Assembly: GCA_013100805.1 (NCBI GenBank)
Contig: CP040000.1
Span: forward strand, 794,112-858,111
Length of the DNA stretch: 64,000 nt
Direction of reading: 5' to 3'
Origin: Candidatus Saccharibacteria bacterium oral taxon 488
GTDB lineage: Bacteria; Patescibacteriota; Saccharimonadia; Saccharimonadales; Saccharimonadaceae
Shown: positions 1 to 9,205 of the stretch, piece after piece
Position numbering within the stretch: position 1 is the stretch's first letter
How the letters are laid out: every line of letters starts with the position of its first letter
The notes under the pieces: generated by a model
What the model was told of the DNA's origin: nothing
Seen by the model: only the letters and a program-made list of their open reading frames with translations
Database searches by the model: none
Program-made: the position numbers and the translations under genes

Positions 1-284
1 AAGGAATTGGCGTAAAGAACGTCGCCACACCACAAAAAATTCCGCCTCTGCCATTGGCATATTTCCTGACTTCTGCCAAAAATGTCGGCATGGACGAGGC
101 AAAATTTACTGATTGTATGACTAAGAAACCGCACCAAAACGAGATTGAGAATAATACCAAGAAAGCCCTCTCGCTTGGCGTGAGTGGTCTACCATACATG
201 GTAGTCAATGACTATGTCGCCAGTGGATTTATGGGCGGCGAAAATGGACTGAAGGCAATTTTGAAAGCCGGCGGAGCGGACTGA
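1..284 (+). CDS. DsbA-like thioredoxin-fold protein, C-terminal part
   Basis: The gene is cut by the window edge: its frame is open from base 3 and ends with TGA at 282-284. The visible ~93 residues contain a GVSGLPYMVVND segment, which matches the cis-proline loop of DsbA/thioredoxin_4 proteins, followed by GFMGGENGLKAIL, the usual last strand and helix. The CXXC active site would lie upstream and cannot be seen. DsbA-family proteins make or rearrange disulfides in exported proteins. The stop overlaps the start of the next gene (TGATG), so the two are probably co-transcribed. TTG at 54 could serve as a start, but the frame extends through the edge, so I read it as partial. Confidence 0.75.
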   Translation, partial: GIGVKNVATPQKIPPLPLAYFLTSAKNVGMDEAKFTDCMTKKPHQNEIENNTKKALSLGVSGLPYMVVNDYVASGFMGGENGLKAILKAGGAD

Positions 285-1765
285 TGCCCACCAAAAAAAT
301 ACAAAGTAAGCCTCAAAAATCATCGGCAAAACGACAATCAGCTCGGCCCAGTCGTGGGCCAAAAACTAATACAGCTCCTGCGAACCGACCCAGACTGAGC
401 AGTATTTTATTCACTACACTGCTTTTACTGATGGTAACCGCGATAGGTGTATTGTTCTACTTCCACTCCAAGCAACCACCAGCACAGCGCCCAACGGTCT
501 TGGAAGATGAAAAATATTACTTCACCGACTCACGCTATGCTGGCATCCGCTCCAAGTTCGTAACACGCGACACCAAACACGAAAAAGTCTCAATTGAATA
601 CCCAATCACCAGCAATTCCAAAATCAACAAACTCATCGCCCGAACAATTGACCGCGCCGACGGTGATTTTCGCCACACCGCCACTAACGCTCCGACATTC
701 GACCGGCCAATGACAGAGACGATTAGTTATCAAGTTACGCATAATAATTCGACCGCTCTGTCGATGATCGTCAATATTAAACAAGACATGCACGGCGCGC
801 ATCCGGTGTCACTAACGCATTTTTGGACGTTTGACAAGAAGTCTGGCGAGGTGATTGGCTTGGATAATTTGACTGAAAAATCGGAGGAAGCCATCAAGGC
901 AATCGTGGCAGCTGCCCGGCACGACGTCGCGCAAACCATCAAACAACGCCACCAACCAGAAGCAAATCTCGAGGAGATGATCACCAAGGAGGCGTTATCG
1001 AACTTCACCATCACTGATGATGGTAACACCTTGGCTTGGCCAATTGGACAGGCGTCGCTCTTGCCGTCAGCCTACGGCGAATTGACTATCAAAGTGCCGA
1101 CTGCTGCTGTTGCCAAATACCTGCAAAATTCGACGGCCCAAAAGCTAGCCAACTTTCCCAAGCCGCCAGAACCAAAGCCAGCGCCTGCGGCGCCAACACC
1201 CGCAAACCCAGGTAAAGTGATTGCCTTGACGTTTGACGACGGACCAGGCCCGTACACCGCGCAGCTGCTGGATATTTTGGATCAACATAGTGCTAAGGCC
1301 ACCTTCTTCCTGATTGGCAGCAAAGTTTCCGCGCAAGCCGATATACTGCGACGCATGCACTCGCGCGGCCATCAACTGGGTAATCATTCGTGGTCGCACC
1401 CAGAGCTGCCTAAGCTATCAGTTGACCAAATTGCTGGCGAAATTGACCGTACCAACGAGGCCATCAGACAAGCCACTGGCGTCAAGCCGAGCATCTTGCG
1501 CCCGCCTTATGGTGCTGTCAATGGTGTTGTCCTGGAACAGCTTCGTGCACGCGGTATGTCATCAATCTTGTGGTCGGTCGACACGCGGGATTGGGCTGAT
1601 CGGAATAGCCAAATTGTCTGTTCGCGCGCCGTCGCTGGCGCTCGCCCTGGAGCCATCATCTTGATGCATGACATTCACCAAACTTCCGTCAATGCCGTGC
1701 CGTGTATCCTCAGCTCACTGAAGCAGCAGGGGTATTCATTTGTGACGATACAACGGTTGAATTAG
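284..1765 (+). CDS. membrane-anchored polysaccharide deacetylase (NodB domain)
   Basis: A 493-residue protein with a basic, Pro/Ser-rich N-terminus, one membrane segment at about 41-60, a middle extracellular region resembling DUF3298/RsiV-type domains, a Pro/Ala linker at about 295-312 and a C-terminal NodB homology domain from about 313. The NodB motifs are all visible: TFDDGP (metal and base Asp), GNHSWSHP (metal-binding His pair), RPPYG, DTRDW and LMHDIH (catalytic His). Family members remove N- or O-acetyl groups from peptidoglycan or surface glycans, which usually gives lysozyme resistance. The start overlaps the stop of the DsbA-like gene by TGATG. The gene converges on the DUF167 gene, with stops overlapping by four bases. 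The exact substrate is not visible. Confidence 0.9.
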   Translation: MPTKKIQSKPQKSSAKRQSARPSRGPKTNTAPANRPRLSSILFTTLLLLMVTAIGVLFYFHSKQPPAQRPTVLEDEKYYFTDSRYAGIRSKFVTRDTKHEKVSIEYPITSNSKINKLIARTIDRADGDFRHTATNAPTFDRPMTETISYQVTHNNSTALSMIVNIKQDMHGAHPVSLTHFWTFDKKSGEVIGLDNLTEKSEEAIKAIVAAARHDVAQTIKQRHQPEANLEEMITKEALSNFTITDDGNTLAWPIGQASLLPSAYGELTIKVPTAAVAKYLQNSTAQKLANFPKPPEPKPAPAAPTPANPGKVIALTFDDGPGPYTAQLLDILDQHSAKATFFLIGSKVSAQADILRRMHSRGHQLGNHSWSHPELPKLSVDQIAGEIDRTNEAIRQATGVKPSILRPPYGAVNGVVLEQLRARGMSSILWSVDTRDWADRNSQIVCSRAVAGARPGAIILMHDIHQTSVNAVPCILSSLKQQGYSFVTIQRLN

Positions 1766-1992
1766 TCCGACTGATCAATGTCAAACACCTTGTATTTCGA
1801 GGTTGCACCGCGTACCAATTTTACCTTTGAGGGTGCCACACCGAGATGCTTTGCTAGTAGTTTCGCCGCCGATAGATTCGCTCGCCCCTCAATGGCCGGC
1901 GCCTTGGTATAGATCGTCAGCGAGCCATCATCGTTCATTACGACCTCTTCGCGGTGGCGGGAGTTGGGTTTGAGATGGACGGAGATTTTCAT
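1762..1992 (-). CDS. DUF167 (YggU family) protein
   Basis: A 76-residue protein carrying the family signature: VHLKPNSR near the N-terminus, then APAIEGRANLSAAKLLAKHL and a VRGATSKYKVF C-terminal strand, as in YggU/DUF167 proteins. These are small conserved proteins of unknown function in bacteria, archaea and eukaryotes. The length is close to the usual 75-100 residues. It is transcribed alone from the minus strand and its stop overlaps the stop of the deacetylase gene. No strong promoter or Shine-Dalgarno site stands out. Confidence 0.85.
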   Translation of the reverse strand: MKISVHLKPNSRHREEVVMNDDGSLTIYTKAPAIEGRANLSAAKLLAKHLGVAPSKVKLVRGATSKYKVFDIDQSD

Positions 1993-2226
1993 GATACTTA
2001 TTTCTATTACAGAGTTTTGTTACAGGCAAATTATTATCTAATTAACAGAGTTCGGATTGAGATGACAGGTTAATATCCAGGTCGTCCTTAATTATAGAGA
2101 CTGATCAGCATTATTTTTAACGGCGTACTTCTTATTATGAAAGGAGGCTTATTTTTAGAGCAAGGTAGCCTCACACACTAATTCTAGCATAGATATAGGG
2201 ATTCGATGACGACACTTTACTCTTAC
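1993..2226. other. AT-rich intergenic stretch, nothing recognised
   Basis: A 234-base gap between the DUF167 gene and the AT-rich orphan gene. I see no tRNA, no clear intrinsic terminator and no ORF worth calling; a 14-codon ATG ORF near 2139 is preceded by no convincing start signal. The gap marks the edge of the accessory region that follows. Confidence 0.4.
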
Positions 2227-3027
2227 TTATTTATAGCTAGATTTAGCGTATTTCTTCTCGTTGCACTCCCACCTGCGTCGGCGTTTTCTACTCTCAGCCG
2301 ATTTACCCAAGCGCCACTCATTTGCATATGGTTCGTATCCTAAAGCCTCTAAGATACATATCATATCGGCATCATATTGAATACCTAGTATAGTTTTAAG
2401 TGTTTTAAGTTCCCATCCCGATTTAGTGTCTATAAACTCTCTAATTTGGTATGCTTCTTTTATATTATTGTTCTTTATCCATTTGTTTACTACTATTCTT
2501 ATATTTTTATACTTTTTGTGGTAAATTATTCTCTTGATACAGCCCGGCAACCGCCCAACATATGAGGCTGCGGTCATAGTGTTAACAATAAAGCTCAACC
2601 AGTCAAAACCCGCCGATCCAACCGCACCTAAGCCTATTGGTAAATAAACATCCAAATCGTTAGCATCTCCCGTTAAGACACCAGTCCTAACCAGTTCTTC
2701 CAATTCCTTAAGTGTCCATATTCTATGCAATGATTCAGTAGGTGCTAAGAATTTTACACTTTTGTCTTTATTTACAGTATACGGTATTCCAAAATAGCCA
2801 TATTTCTTAAAATTATCCTCAGAGCTATGCAAATAAATTGCTATAGGTCTAGTTTCATCAATACTTAAATATTTAGATAGATGATTACGATGCTTTTTAA
2901 GAATAGCAAGGATGACTTCTCTAAGTGAATCATCCAAGTTCACTTGTTTTCTAGTAATAATAGTATTACCAAAACCGCTAAAATTCTTATCAGGCAAAAT
3001 AATTCTAATCTTGACTGACCTTTTCAT
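2227..3027 (-). CDS. orphan AT-rich protein of unknown function
   Basis: A 266-residue protein I do not recognise. An N-terminal ~100 residues look like a compact alpha/beta domain. A glycine-rich, weakly hydrophobic stretch (GLGAVGSAGFDWLSFIVN) follows near the middle. The C-terminus is strongly basic, with an SRKRRRRW run near residue 250, suggesting nucleic-acid or membrane contact. Codon use is much more AT-rich than in the flanking deacetylase and hsd genes, a sign of recent acquisition. It sits at the outer end of the restriction island, downstream of the hsdR-associated gene, with about 90 bases between them. It could be a toxin or defence accessory, but no motif proves that. Confidence 0.6.
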   Translation of the reverse strand: MKRSVKIRIILPDKNFSGFGNTIITRKQVNLDDSLREVILAILKKHRNHLSKYLSIDETRPIAIYLHSSEDNFKKYGYFGIPYTVNKDKSVKFLAPTESLHRIWTLKELEELVRTGVLTGDANDLDVYLPIGLGAVGSAGFDWLSFIVNTMTAASYVGRLPGCIKRIIYHKKYKNIRIVVNKWIKNNNIKEAYQIREFIDTKSGWELKTLKTILGIQYDADMICILEALGYEPYANEWRLGKSAESRKRRRRWECNEKKYAKSSYK

Positions 3028-3114
3028 TTACTATCCCTCGCTTTCTCTCGGAGTCCTATCCTTAAGTATAACGCTAATTAAATTAATCCTCCTATACATT
3101 ACGCATACGACGCC

Positions 3115-3717
3115 TCAAAACGACATCGCCTCCAACTCCCGCGGTAAAATCTCCTGCACTTCTACCGAACCGGCCACCAAGTGATAACCATGCAACTTTG
3201 ACGGCAAGTCGTGCCCAGCTGAACCCCAATGAAATGGCTGATTTGCACTAAAATAATCCGGTAGTTCTGCGTTCAAAAAGTGCTCGCGCGGCAAATCCAC
3301 CGATCCATCCTGATTAACAACCAGCGCTATCGATAAGCCCGACGTCATGCCATCTTCGTTTTTAGCATACGCCGCCGTCACCAGATGAATCATTGGCTCA
3401 AATTTCAGCACAGACTGATCGATCGCCTCCATCTGCGCCTGACCGCGACGCGCAAGCTGCTGATTGATTTTTGTTGTTAATTCGTCAACGCTATCCTTGC
3501 CATCACCAACACGGCAATAGTCGCAACCATCCGCCGCCTCGACATATTCCAGAAGCAAATCCATATCGACATCAGTGTCTTTAACGCCATGCTGCGACAA
3601 TTGCTCCACCATTTCGTGTAGCGCGCCCAGCAAACTATAATCATTGGCACTCCTGGCAGTGTCACCAATGCGGATGATAGTACGAGCGATAGTAATAGGA
3701 TTTTTAGATTTACTCAT
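3115..3717 (-). CDS. hypothetical protein downstream of hsdR
   Basis: A protein of about 200 residues with no family I can name. I choose ATG at 3717 (MSKSKNP) over the upstream ATG at 3759 because a TACAAT hexamer lies exactly six bases before it, the spacing seen at many first genes in this window. The longer form would overlap the hsdR stop by four bases (214 residues). The protein has an acidic helical N-terminal half with a CDYC pair and a C-terminal half resembling a small alpha/beta domain (MIHLVTAAYAKNEDG...LSIALVVNQDG). Its place right behind hsdR suggests an accessory role in the restriction system; that is inference. Confidence 0.6.
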   Translation of the reverse strand: MSKSKNPITIARTIIRIGDTARSANDYSLLGALHEMVEQLSQHGVKDTDVDMDLLLEYVEAADGCDYCRVGDGKDSVDELTTKINQQLARRGQAQMEAIDQSVLKFEPMIHLVTAAYAKNEDGMTSGLSIALVVNQDGSVDLPREHFLNAELPDYFSANQPFHWGSAGHDLPSKLHGYHLVAGSVEVQEILPRELEAMSF

Positions 3718-3723
3718 ATACCT

Positions 3724-3729
3724 ATTGTA
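3724..3729 (-). promoter_or_regulatory. -10 element, leaderless start of the 3717 gene
   Basis: TACAAT on the minus strand, six bases before ATG at 3717. It lies inside the overlap with the longer reading of the same gene. No clear -35 is seen. Confidence 0.45.
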
Positions 3730-3755
3730 CCCTGATCTATCATAATTAATATGCA

Positions 3756-6700
3756 TCAATCCAACAAACTCGCGCCGCCGCCAGCGTCATACGTCGCGCG
3801 TTTTTGACTCCACTCGTTACCATAACGCTTGGCTTGTTCTAACACCATGTCAGTTGCCAACGCCTGCTGATCTGGCGGGTATCCATATTTCGCCAAAGTC
3901 TTTTTGACGTTAACTTTCAGTTTTGCCTGAACATTTTTACGCTCCGCCCAGTCAATCGTCGCATCACGACGAACTTGCTCTAGCAACACTTTTGCAATAT
4001 CACGCAGCTGCGCATCACCCAGTACTTCGCGGGCACTGCCATTTTCAACCAGCGCATCGTAAAAGATAATCTCATCCTCGCTGAGGCCATCAACCACTCC
4101 GTTCTCAACAGTCTGGCGAATTTTCTGTCCAATGTTGATTAATTCCTCAATCACCTGCGCTGCCTCAATCGTCCCATTTCTATATCGTGTCAAGGCTTGA
4201 TTGAGCAAGTCAGAGAACTTCGTATCCTTGGCATAATTTCTCGAAAATCGTAGTTTAATTTCATCAGCAAGCAGCTTTTGCAGCGCTTCCACTGCCAAAT
4301 TCTTGCGCTCCATGTGACGAATTTCTGCCAAAAACTCATCGCTTAAGATTGACAGTTCCGGCTTTTCTAATCCCGCCGCCTCAAACACATCAACCACACC
4401 GACTGGCGCAATCGCTTTATCGACAATTTGCTTCAGCGCGCTGCGATACTCGGCATCAGTCACCACTGCTGAGCTCGACACTTTCTCTAGCCGAGCTTTC
4501 ACCGCCTGAAACAGCGCCACTTCTTCGCGAATTTTCAACGCTTCGGGACGTGGCATAGCCAGCGCAAATGCTTTACTGAGTTCCAGTACATGCTGTTTCA
4601 ATCGCTTTTCGCCATCTTCTAACCCCAAAATATACTCTTCGGCATCCAAAATAATTTGCAGCTGCCGGCTAGTTGGTGCGGTAAAATATCGCCGATAATC
4701 AAAGTTACCAAACAAATCGCGTACCACTTCATAACGCATCTGCATCTGCGCCACCGCCTCAGCAATATCAAGCTGCGGTGCACCCTGCCCGCCACTTTGC
4801 GTATAGTCAGAGATAGCATCGCGCAGCGCCCCTGCTACACCCAGATAATCAACCACTAAACCACCGGTTTTTCCCGGAAACACTCGGTTGACTCGTGCAA
4901 TTGCCTGCATCAAATTATGACCCTTCAGCGGTTTATCCAGATACATGGTGTGCATATTTGGCACATCAAATCCCGTCAGCCACATGTCGCACACAATCAC
5001 CAATTCAAGCGGGTCATTTGGATCTTTGATACGCTTTTCGATCGCCTTTACCCGCTGCTTGTTACGAATGTGCGGCTGCAGGTAGTCAGGGTCACTAGCA
5101 CTACCGGTAATAATCACCTTTATCACGCCGCGTGTATCATCGTCACTGTGCCAATCCGGCCTATACGCCACAATTTTTTCATACAAATCAGCCGCAATAC
5201 CGCGACTCATCGTCACGATCATACCTTTACCGCTCAGGACACTTTGCCGGGCCTCAAAGTGCTCAATGATATCCAAAGCAATCGTATTCAGCCGCTCGCT
5301 ATTACCGACGATGGCTTCTTTTTGCGCATACTCGGCCTTCAACGCATCCTGACGACTCAATTCTTCGCCCTCCAGCAAATCATCAACTTCCTTATCCAGC
5401 CACTGCCGCGTTGCCTCGTCCATATTCAAATCAACCAGCCGACTCTCATAATAAATCGGTACCGTTGCGCCATCTTTCACCGCCTGCTCGACGTCATAAA
5501 TATCGATATAGTCGCCAAACACTGCTGGCGTTGACTTATCGTCCGTTTCAATCGGCGTACCCGTAAAGCCAATGTAGCTCGCGCCCGGCAAGGCATCGCG
5601 CATATACTTGGCATAACCATATACCAGTTGGGCGTCACTGGCTCGGACATGCGCCTTCAAGCCATATTGACTGCGGTGCGCCTCATCTGCCATCACGATG
5701 ACATTGCGTCGATCGGTCAAAATTGGCAATTTATCCTCGTCATCCTCAGGCGAGAATTTTTGGATTGTTGTGAAGATAATCCCACCTGCTTCGCGCTGCA
5801 ACAGCTTCCTGAGCTCACTGCGTGAATCGGCCTGCTTTGGGTCCTCCCCCAGGAGCTCGCGACAGGCGCTAAACGTACCGAATAATTGACCGTCAAGATC
5901 ATTGCGGTCAGTCACCACCACAATGGTCGGGTTATGCAAATCGCGCGATTTCATCAGCTTGCCAGTATAGAACACCATGCTCAAGCTCTTGCCCGACCCT
6001 TGCGTATGCCAGACTACACCAGCCCGCTGATCACCATGCTCACTACTTGCCGCCAGTGTACTACTCAGCGCTTTATTCACCACCCAGTATTGATGGTAGG
6101 CAGCAACCTTCTTGATTAATTTATCGCCATCGCCATGCTCAAAAACGATAAAATTATGCACAATATCCAGCAAGCGTTCAGGAGTACACGCACCGCGCAG
6201 CAACACTTCCAGCATCGGCACATTGCCAACTTCTTTCTCGCCATCAATCGTTTTCCACGGCATCATTCGTTCCAGCGGGCTAGTGATCGTCCCCATTTCG
6301 GCCTCTAGCCCATCACTGGTCACACACAGTTCATTGAACCGAAATAAGTCGCTAATCTCGCGCTTGTACGTCTGGATTTGCTGATACGCCGCTACCAAAT
6401 CCGCCTTCGTATCAGCCGCATTCTTCAGTTCAATCACCACTAACGGCAGCCCATTTACGAACAGCACGATATCCGGCCGGCGATTATAGTCACCCTGCAG
6501 AACCGTCAGCTGATTGACCGCCGCAAAATCATTGTTTTTTGGCGAGTTAAAATCAACCACCCGCACGATATCGTGTTTCACTTCGCCACTTGATATGCGA
6601 TATTGCACCGGCACACCCGCCACCAGCAGTTGATGAAACTCGTGATTATTCTCAATCAAGCTCGGTTTACTAATTTGTGTCAAACGCCGCATCGCTTCAT

Positions 6701-6890
6701 TCAAGGCCGGTTCTGGAATGTGCGGATTGAGCCGCACCAAAGCACTATATAGCCGCTCCGGCAACACCACCTGCCGCAGCTCACGCTCAGCCATAGCACC
6801 ATCCGGACCAATATCCGGTCCGTGCAAAATCTGCCAATCGAGATTAGCCAGGATATCAAGCGCGTATTGTTCGATTTGGGATTCGGTCAT
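3756..6890 (-). CDS. hsdR: type I restriction enzyme, R subunit
   Basis: A 1044-residue motor and nuclease subunit of a type I restriction-modification complex, which cuts unmodified DNA after ATP-driven translocation. Domains in order: an N-terminal PD-(D/E)XK nuclease with PD at 139-140 and ELK at 154-156; a superfamily 2 helicase with Walker A HTQGSGKS at about 296-303 and DEAH at 401-404; a FTGTPIE motif III region; a second RecA lobe ending in ARVNR; and a helical C-terminal region that would contact HsdM. Length matches the family. A TATACT hexamer lies 17 bases upstream of the ATG, so hsdR may have its own promoter, separate from the hsdM-hsdS part of the operon. Confidence 0.95.
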   Translation of the reverse strand: MTESQIEQYALDILANLDWQILHGPDIGPDGAMAERELRQVVLPERLYSALVRLNPHIPEPALNEAMRRLTQISKPSLIENNHEFHQLLVAGVPVQYRISSGEVKHDIVRVVDFNSPKNNDFAAVNQLTVLQGDYNRRPDIVLFVNGLPLVVIELKNAADTKADLVAAYQQIQTYKREISDLFRFNELCVTSDGLEAEMGTITSPLERMMPWKTIDGEKEVGNVPMLEVLLRGACTPERLLDIVHNFIVFEHGDGDKLIKKVAAYHQYWVVNKALSSTLAASSEHGDQRAGVVWHTQGSGKSLSMVFYTGKLMKSRDLHNPTIVVVTDRNDLDGQLFGTFSACRELLGEDPKQADSRSELRKLLQREAGGIIFTTIQKFSPEDDEDKLPILTDRRNVIVMADEAHRSQYGLKAHVRASDAQLVYGYAKYMRDALPGASYIGFTGTPIETDDKSTPAVFGDYIDIYDVEQAVKDGATVPIYYESRLVDLNMDEATRQWLDKEVDDLLEGEELSRQDALKAEYAQKEAIVGNSERLNTIALDIIEHFEARQSVLSGKGMIVTMSRGIAADLYEKIVAYRPDWHSDDDTRGVIKVIITGSASDPDYLQPHIRNKQRVKAIEKRIKDPNDPLELVIVCDMWLTGFDVPNMHTMYLDKPLKGHNLMQAIARVNRVFPGKTGGLVVDYLGVAGALRDAISDYTQSGGQGAPQLDIAEAVAQMQMRYEVVRDLFGNFDYRRYFTAPTSRQLQIILDAEEYILGLEDGEKRLKQHVLELSKAFALAMPRPEALKIREEVALFQAVKARLEKVSSSAVVTDAEYRSALKQIVDKAIAPVGVVDVFEAAGLEKPELSILSDEFLAEIRHMERKNLAVEALQKLLADEIKLRFSRNYAKDTKFSDLLNQALTRYRNGTIEAAQVIEELINIGQKIRQTVENGVVDGLSEDEIIFYDALVENGSAREVLGDAQLRDIAKVLLEQVRRDATIDWAERKNVQAKLKVNVKKTLAKYGYPPDQQALATDMVLEQAKRYGNEWSQKRATYDAGGGASLLD

Positions 6891-6956
6891 AAGTATTTTC
6901 TATTTATAGTATAATTCTAACATAATTAGTTATAGGTTTAGACTCACATGCGACAA

Positions 6957-7337
6957 CTATCTAATAACCTTATATGCTGCAAAAATAGCAAACCCTACTA
7001 TTGCAAGTGCAACAATACCCCTAACAAAAAAATCAAAAAAGATACACACCTTGTATAGTATTGGGTGTATTAATCTCATTCTTGCAATCCTTAGTGATCG
7101 TCTCCTGGAGTCAAACTGCCTATCTGCTATATATTCAAAAAGTGTGAATAAAAAAGCCGTCTCTAGTACCACCCCAAGCAGGTTAAACCCGTCACTACTT
7201 TTAATGTCTGATTTACCAAGTTCAACTTCGGAGCCCGTCAAAGGTTTTGCGCCGCTAGTCGTTACATTCTCACTGTCAGGTTGAATCAAACCATCTTTTA
7301 AACCGTCTTTCAGTCCTTTTAATTTTTGGTTTTGCAT
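6957..7337 (-). CDS. small two-helix membrane protein paired with ImmA/IrrE peptidase
   Basis: A 126-residue protein with a polar N-terminal third and two predicted membrane helices, around residues 52-72 and 98-124, ending in a short basic tail. No family recognised. Its ATG follows the stop of the ImmA/IrrE-like gene after a single base, so the pair is translationally coupled. It may be the membrane partner or the target of that peptidase. It lies inside the hsd island between the hsdS side and hsdR. Codon use is AT-rich. Confidence 0.65.
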   Translation of the reverse strand: MQNQKLKGLKDGLKDGLIQPDSENVTTSGAKPLTGSEVELGKSDIKSSDGFNLLGVVLETAFLFTLFEYIADRQFDSRRRSLRIARMRLIHPILYKVCIFFDFFVRGIVALAIVGFAIFAAYKVIR

Positions 7338-7338
7338 A

Positions 7339-7872
7339 TTAAAGTTCTAGTAGCCCTAAGTTCGATAGCCTGTTATATGCCGCCGCCTTTGAAACTTCAA
7401 ACATTTCTGCAAAGTCATCAATATCTTTCACGCTATCCCAAACGTTTATAGCATCTTCTTTTGGTATTAGTAATGCTGCGGCAAACGCATTTGCTTGCGT
7501 TTCTTTATATAATAGAGACGAATCTGCATAATCAAGAATTGGCTTACGATATTCAACGAATTCTTTTTCTTTATCAACATCGTGTAGAATAATGTGTCCA
7601 ATTTCGTGTGCTAGAGAGAATTTCTGTCTTGGCAGAGGCTCACTTTCAGATATTTGTATCTTGTAAGAGCCGTCTTCTCCTGAAACCCTTGCAGATACTG
7701 TATTGGGTTTAAATACAACTAGTTCGACTGTCGCCCCGATAGATTCTGCTAAATTTTTTAATTGTCCAATTGTAATTAAGCTTTTTTGATCTGCATAATC
7801 TCTATGTAGATCAGATGCAACTTTTTCTATTGACTCTAAGGTATATGTCTTAGGGTTGCTATTGGCTACCAT
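7339..7872 (-). CDS. ImmA/IrrE family zinc metallopeptidase
   Basis: A 177-residue protein with the family's HEXXH zinc site as HEIGH at 89-93 and the third-ligand helix ETQANAFAAALLIP at about 121-134. ImmA/IrrE peptidases typically cleave a repressor or antitoxin and release a silenced mobile-element or stress program. No Xre-type partner is visible next to it; the immediate downstream neighbour is a two-helix membrane protein. The start ATG at 7872 has a good Shine-Dalgarno (AAAGGAG) and a TATAAT hexamer at 7900-7905. The C-terminal ~45 residues look like a small helix-turn-helix (AEMFEVSKAAAYNRLSNLG), so it may also bind DNA. Confidence 0.85.
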   Translation of the reverse strand: MVANSNPKTYTLESIEKVASDLHRDYADQKSLITIGQLKNLAESIGATVELVVFKPNTVSARVSGEDGSYKIQISESEPLPRQKFSLAHEIGHIILHDVDKEKEFVEYRKPILDYADSSLLYKETQANAFAAALLIPKEDAINVWDSVKDIDDFAEMFEVSKAAAYNRLSNLGLLEL

Positions 7873-7915
7873 GCTCCACTCCTTTCGTCATTATTCATAA
7901 TTATAACACTTATGT

Positions 7916-9205
7916 TTATTTTCCAGAATTCCTTGCAATCAATCCCAAGACACTATCCAGATCAACAGATTCATTCGTTTTGACCAGCCCAGTGTCAACT
8001 TTAGAGAATAGAGCGCTCATGATGATTAACTTCTCGTTATCGTCTACCTCAATCCCTTCGTAAGTTAACGCCTGATAAAACCTTGTCAACGCCGCTTTTT
8101 GCTCATACTCCATTGCAATATGATGATTTGACATGACGATTTTTACCATGACGCGTATGATATAGACAAAGAAAGAAATAGCGCCGATAAACAGTACTTG
8201 CTGCGACAAGAATGGCACTTTTTCAGTAATCCCCTTTGGAAATTCATGGAGCGAATGAACAAACCAGGCGATGACAAACAATAAGATAATCGCCACAACA
8301 CACAGGCCAACAGTCCAATACTTAGCTTTTTTCCTGTACTTTTCAGATCGTTCATTCAATAACTCTTCTGGTGCCTCAAGCTGTAACTTCTTTCTATAGG
8401 TATCTTCCAACGTATCCAATTCTTTATGTTTTTTCGCCTCCCAATCGTTGACCTTAGATTTGTAGTCATCCATCTCAGCGATATTCTTATCAACTTGATT
8501 CTGGACTTCCTTACGCTTCTCTTCTATAAAACGGGTTATTTCCTGTTGGCTCTCGCCTGCTTCCTGCAACAACTGTTCTAGCTTATCTCGCGCTGGCCGC
8601 AATGTCTTTTGTTCAAAATTTTTAATACTTACATTTTTAGGCGATAGTTCATCTTTTAATATAAATAATGCAGGATAGTATGAATAGTTATAGTTTTGAT
8701 ATAGACTACTTCCTACCTGAATTGGATTTCTACATAATTCTACGTACCTTCGTATTGCATCTGACAATTCCCTACCATCGTCTACACGATCAAGATAAAA
8801 ATCGATGAATCTATCTATGGATCGCCAACTTGCATCGGAGATAATAGGGCTATTTACAGATATTCTATATGTATACTTTCCATTATTATCGACTCTGTCA
8901 TGGGATAGATTACTAAGTAGATAGTTTAATATATCGTCTCTTGGTTCAGGACTATCGCCGATGGACTCTAAATATTCTTTAATGCTGTTAAATTTATTTC
9001 TGATATTTTGCCACTCCGCATGAAAGCCTTGACCTCCCTTTTTATCGTGCCAGTATTCAAGATTTTCATCGATAATTCTCTCAAAAGATGAGAAATTTAG
9101 ATATTTAGGCTCATAATTTATACCGTAATTGCTATCGCTTAATAGTATAGTAAATTGCGCTATATCATCTAATAAATTGTTTATTTGTGCTTTTGTACGT
9201 TTCAT
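7916..9205 (-). CDS. coiled-coil membrane protein, DUF6161-like, in the hsd operon
   Basis: A 429-residue protein with a soluble N-terminal half, a charged coiled coil at about 200-285, two membrane helices at about 293-315 and 332-352, and a C-terminal segment (HHIAMEYEQKAALTRFYQALTYEG ... LIIMSALFSKVDTGLVK) that recalls DUF6161 membrane proteins. That assignment is from memory of the pattern. Its ATG overlaps the hsdS stop by four bases, so it is translated from the hsd message. DUF6161-type proteins have no settled role; one tied to a type I system could be a membrane effector acting when restriction fails. AT-rich codon use. Confidence 0.7.
   Translation of the reverse strand: MKRTKAQINNLLDDIAQFTILLSDSNYGINYEPKYLNFSSFERIIDENLEYWHDKKGGQGFHAEWQNIRNKFNSIKEYLESIGDSPEPRDDILNYLLSNLSHDRVDNNGKYTYRISVNSPIISDASWRSIDRFIDFYLDRVDDGRELSDAIRRYVELCRNPIQVGSSLYQNYNYSYYPALFILKDELSPKNVSIKNFEQKTLRPARDKLEQLLQEAGESQQEITRFIEEKRKEVQNQVDKNIAEMDDYKSKVNDWEAKKHKELDTLEDTYRKKLQLEAPEELLNERSEKYRKKAKYWTVGLCVVAIILLFVIAWFVHSLHEFPKGITEKVPFLSQQVLFIGAISFFVYIIRVMVKIVMSNHHIAMEYEQKAALTRFYQALTYEGIEVDDNEKLIIMSALFSKVDTGLVKTNESVDLDSVLGLIARNSGK

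Noticed and set aside
3759-3759. Upstream ATG of the hsdR-downstream gene as its start
   Set aside because: Overlap with hsdR is possible, but the -10 six bases before 3717 fits the pattern of other first genes better.
4917-5534. 205-codon plus-strand ORF inside hsdR
   Set aside because: Lies antisense to conserved helicase motifs; no family and no start signal.
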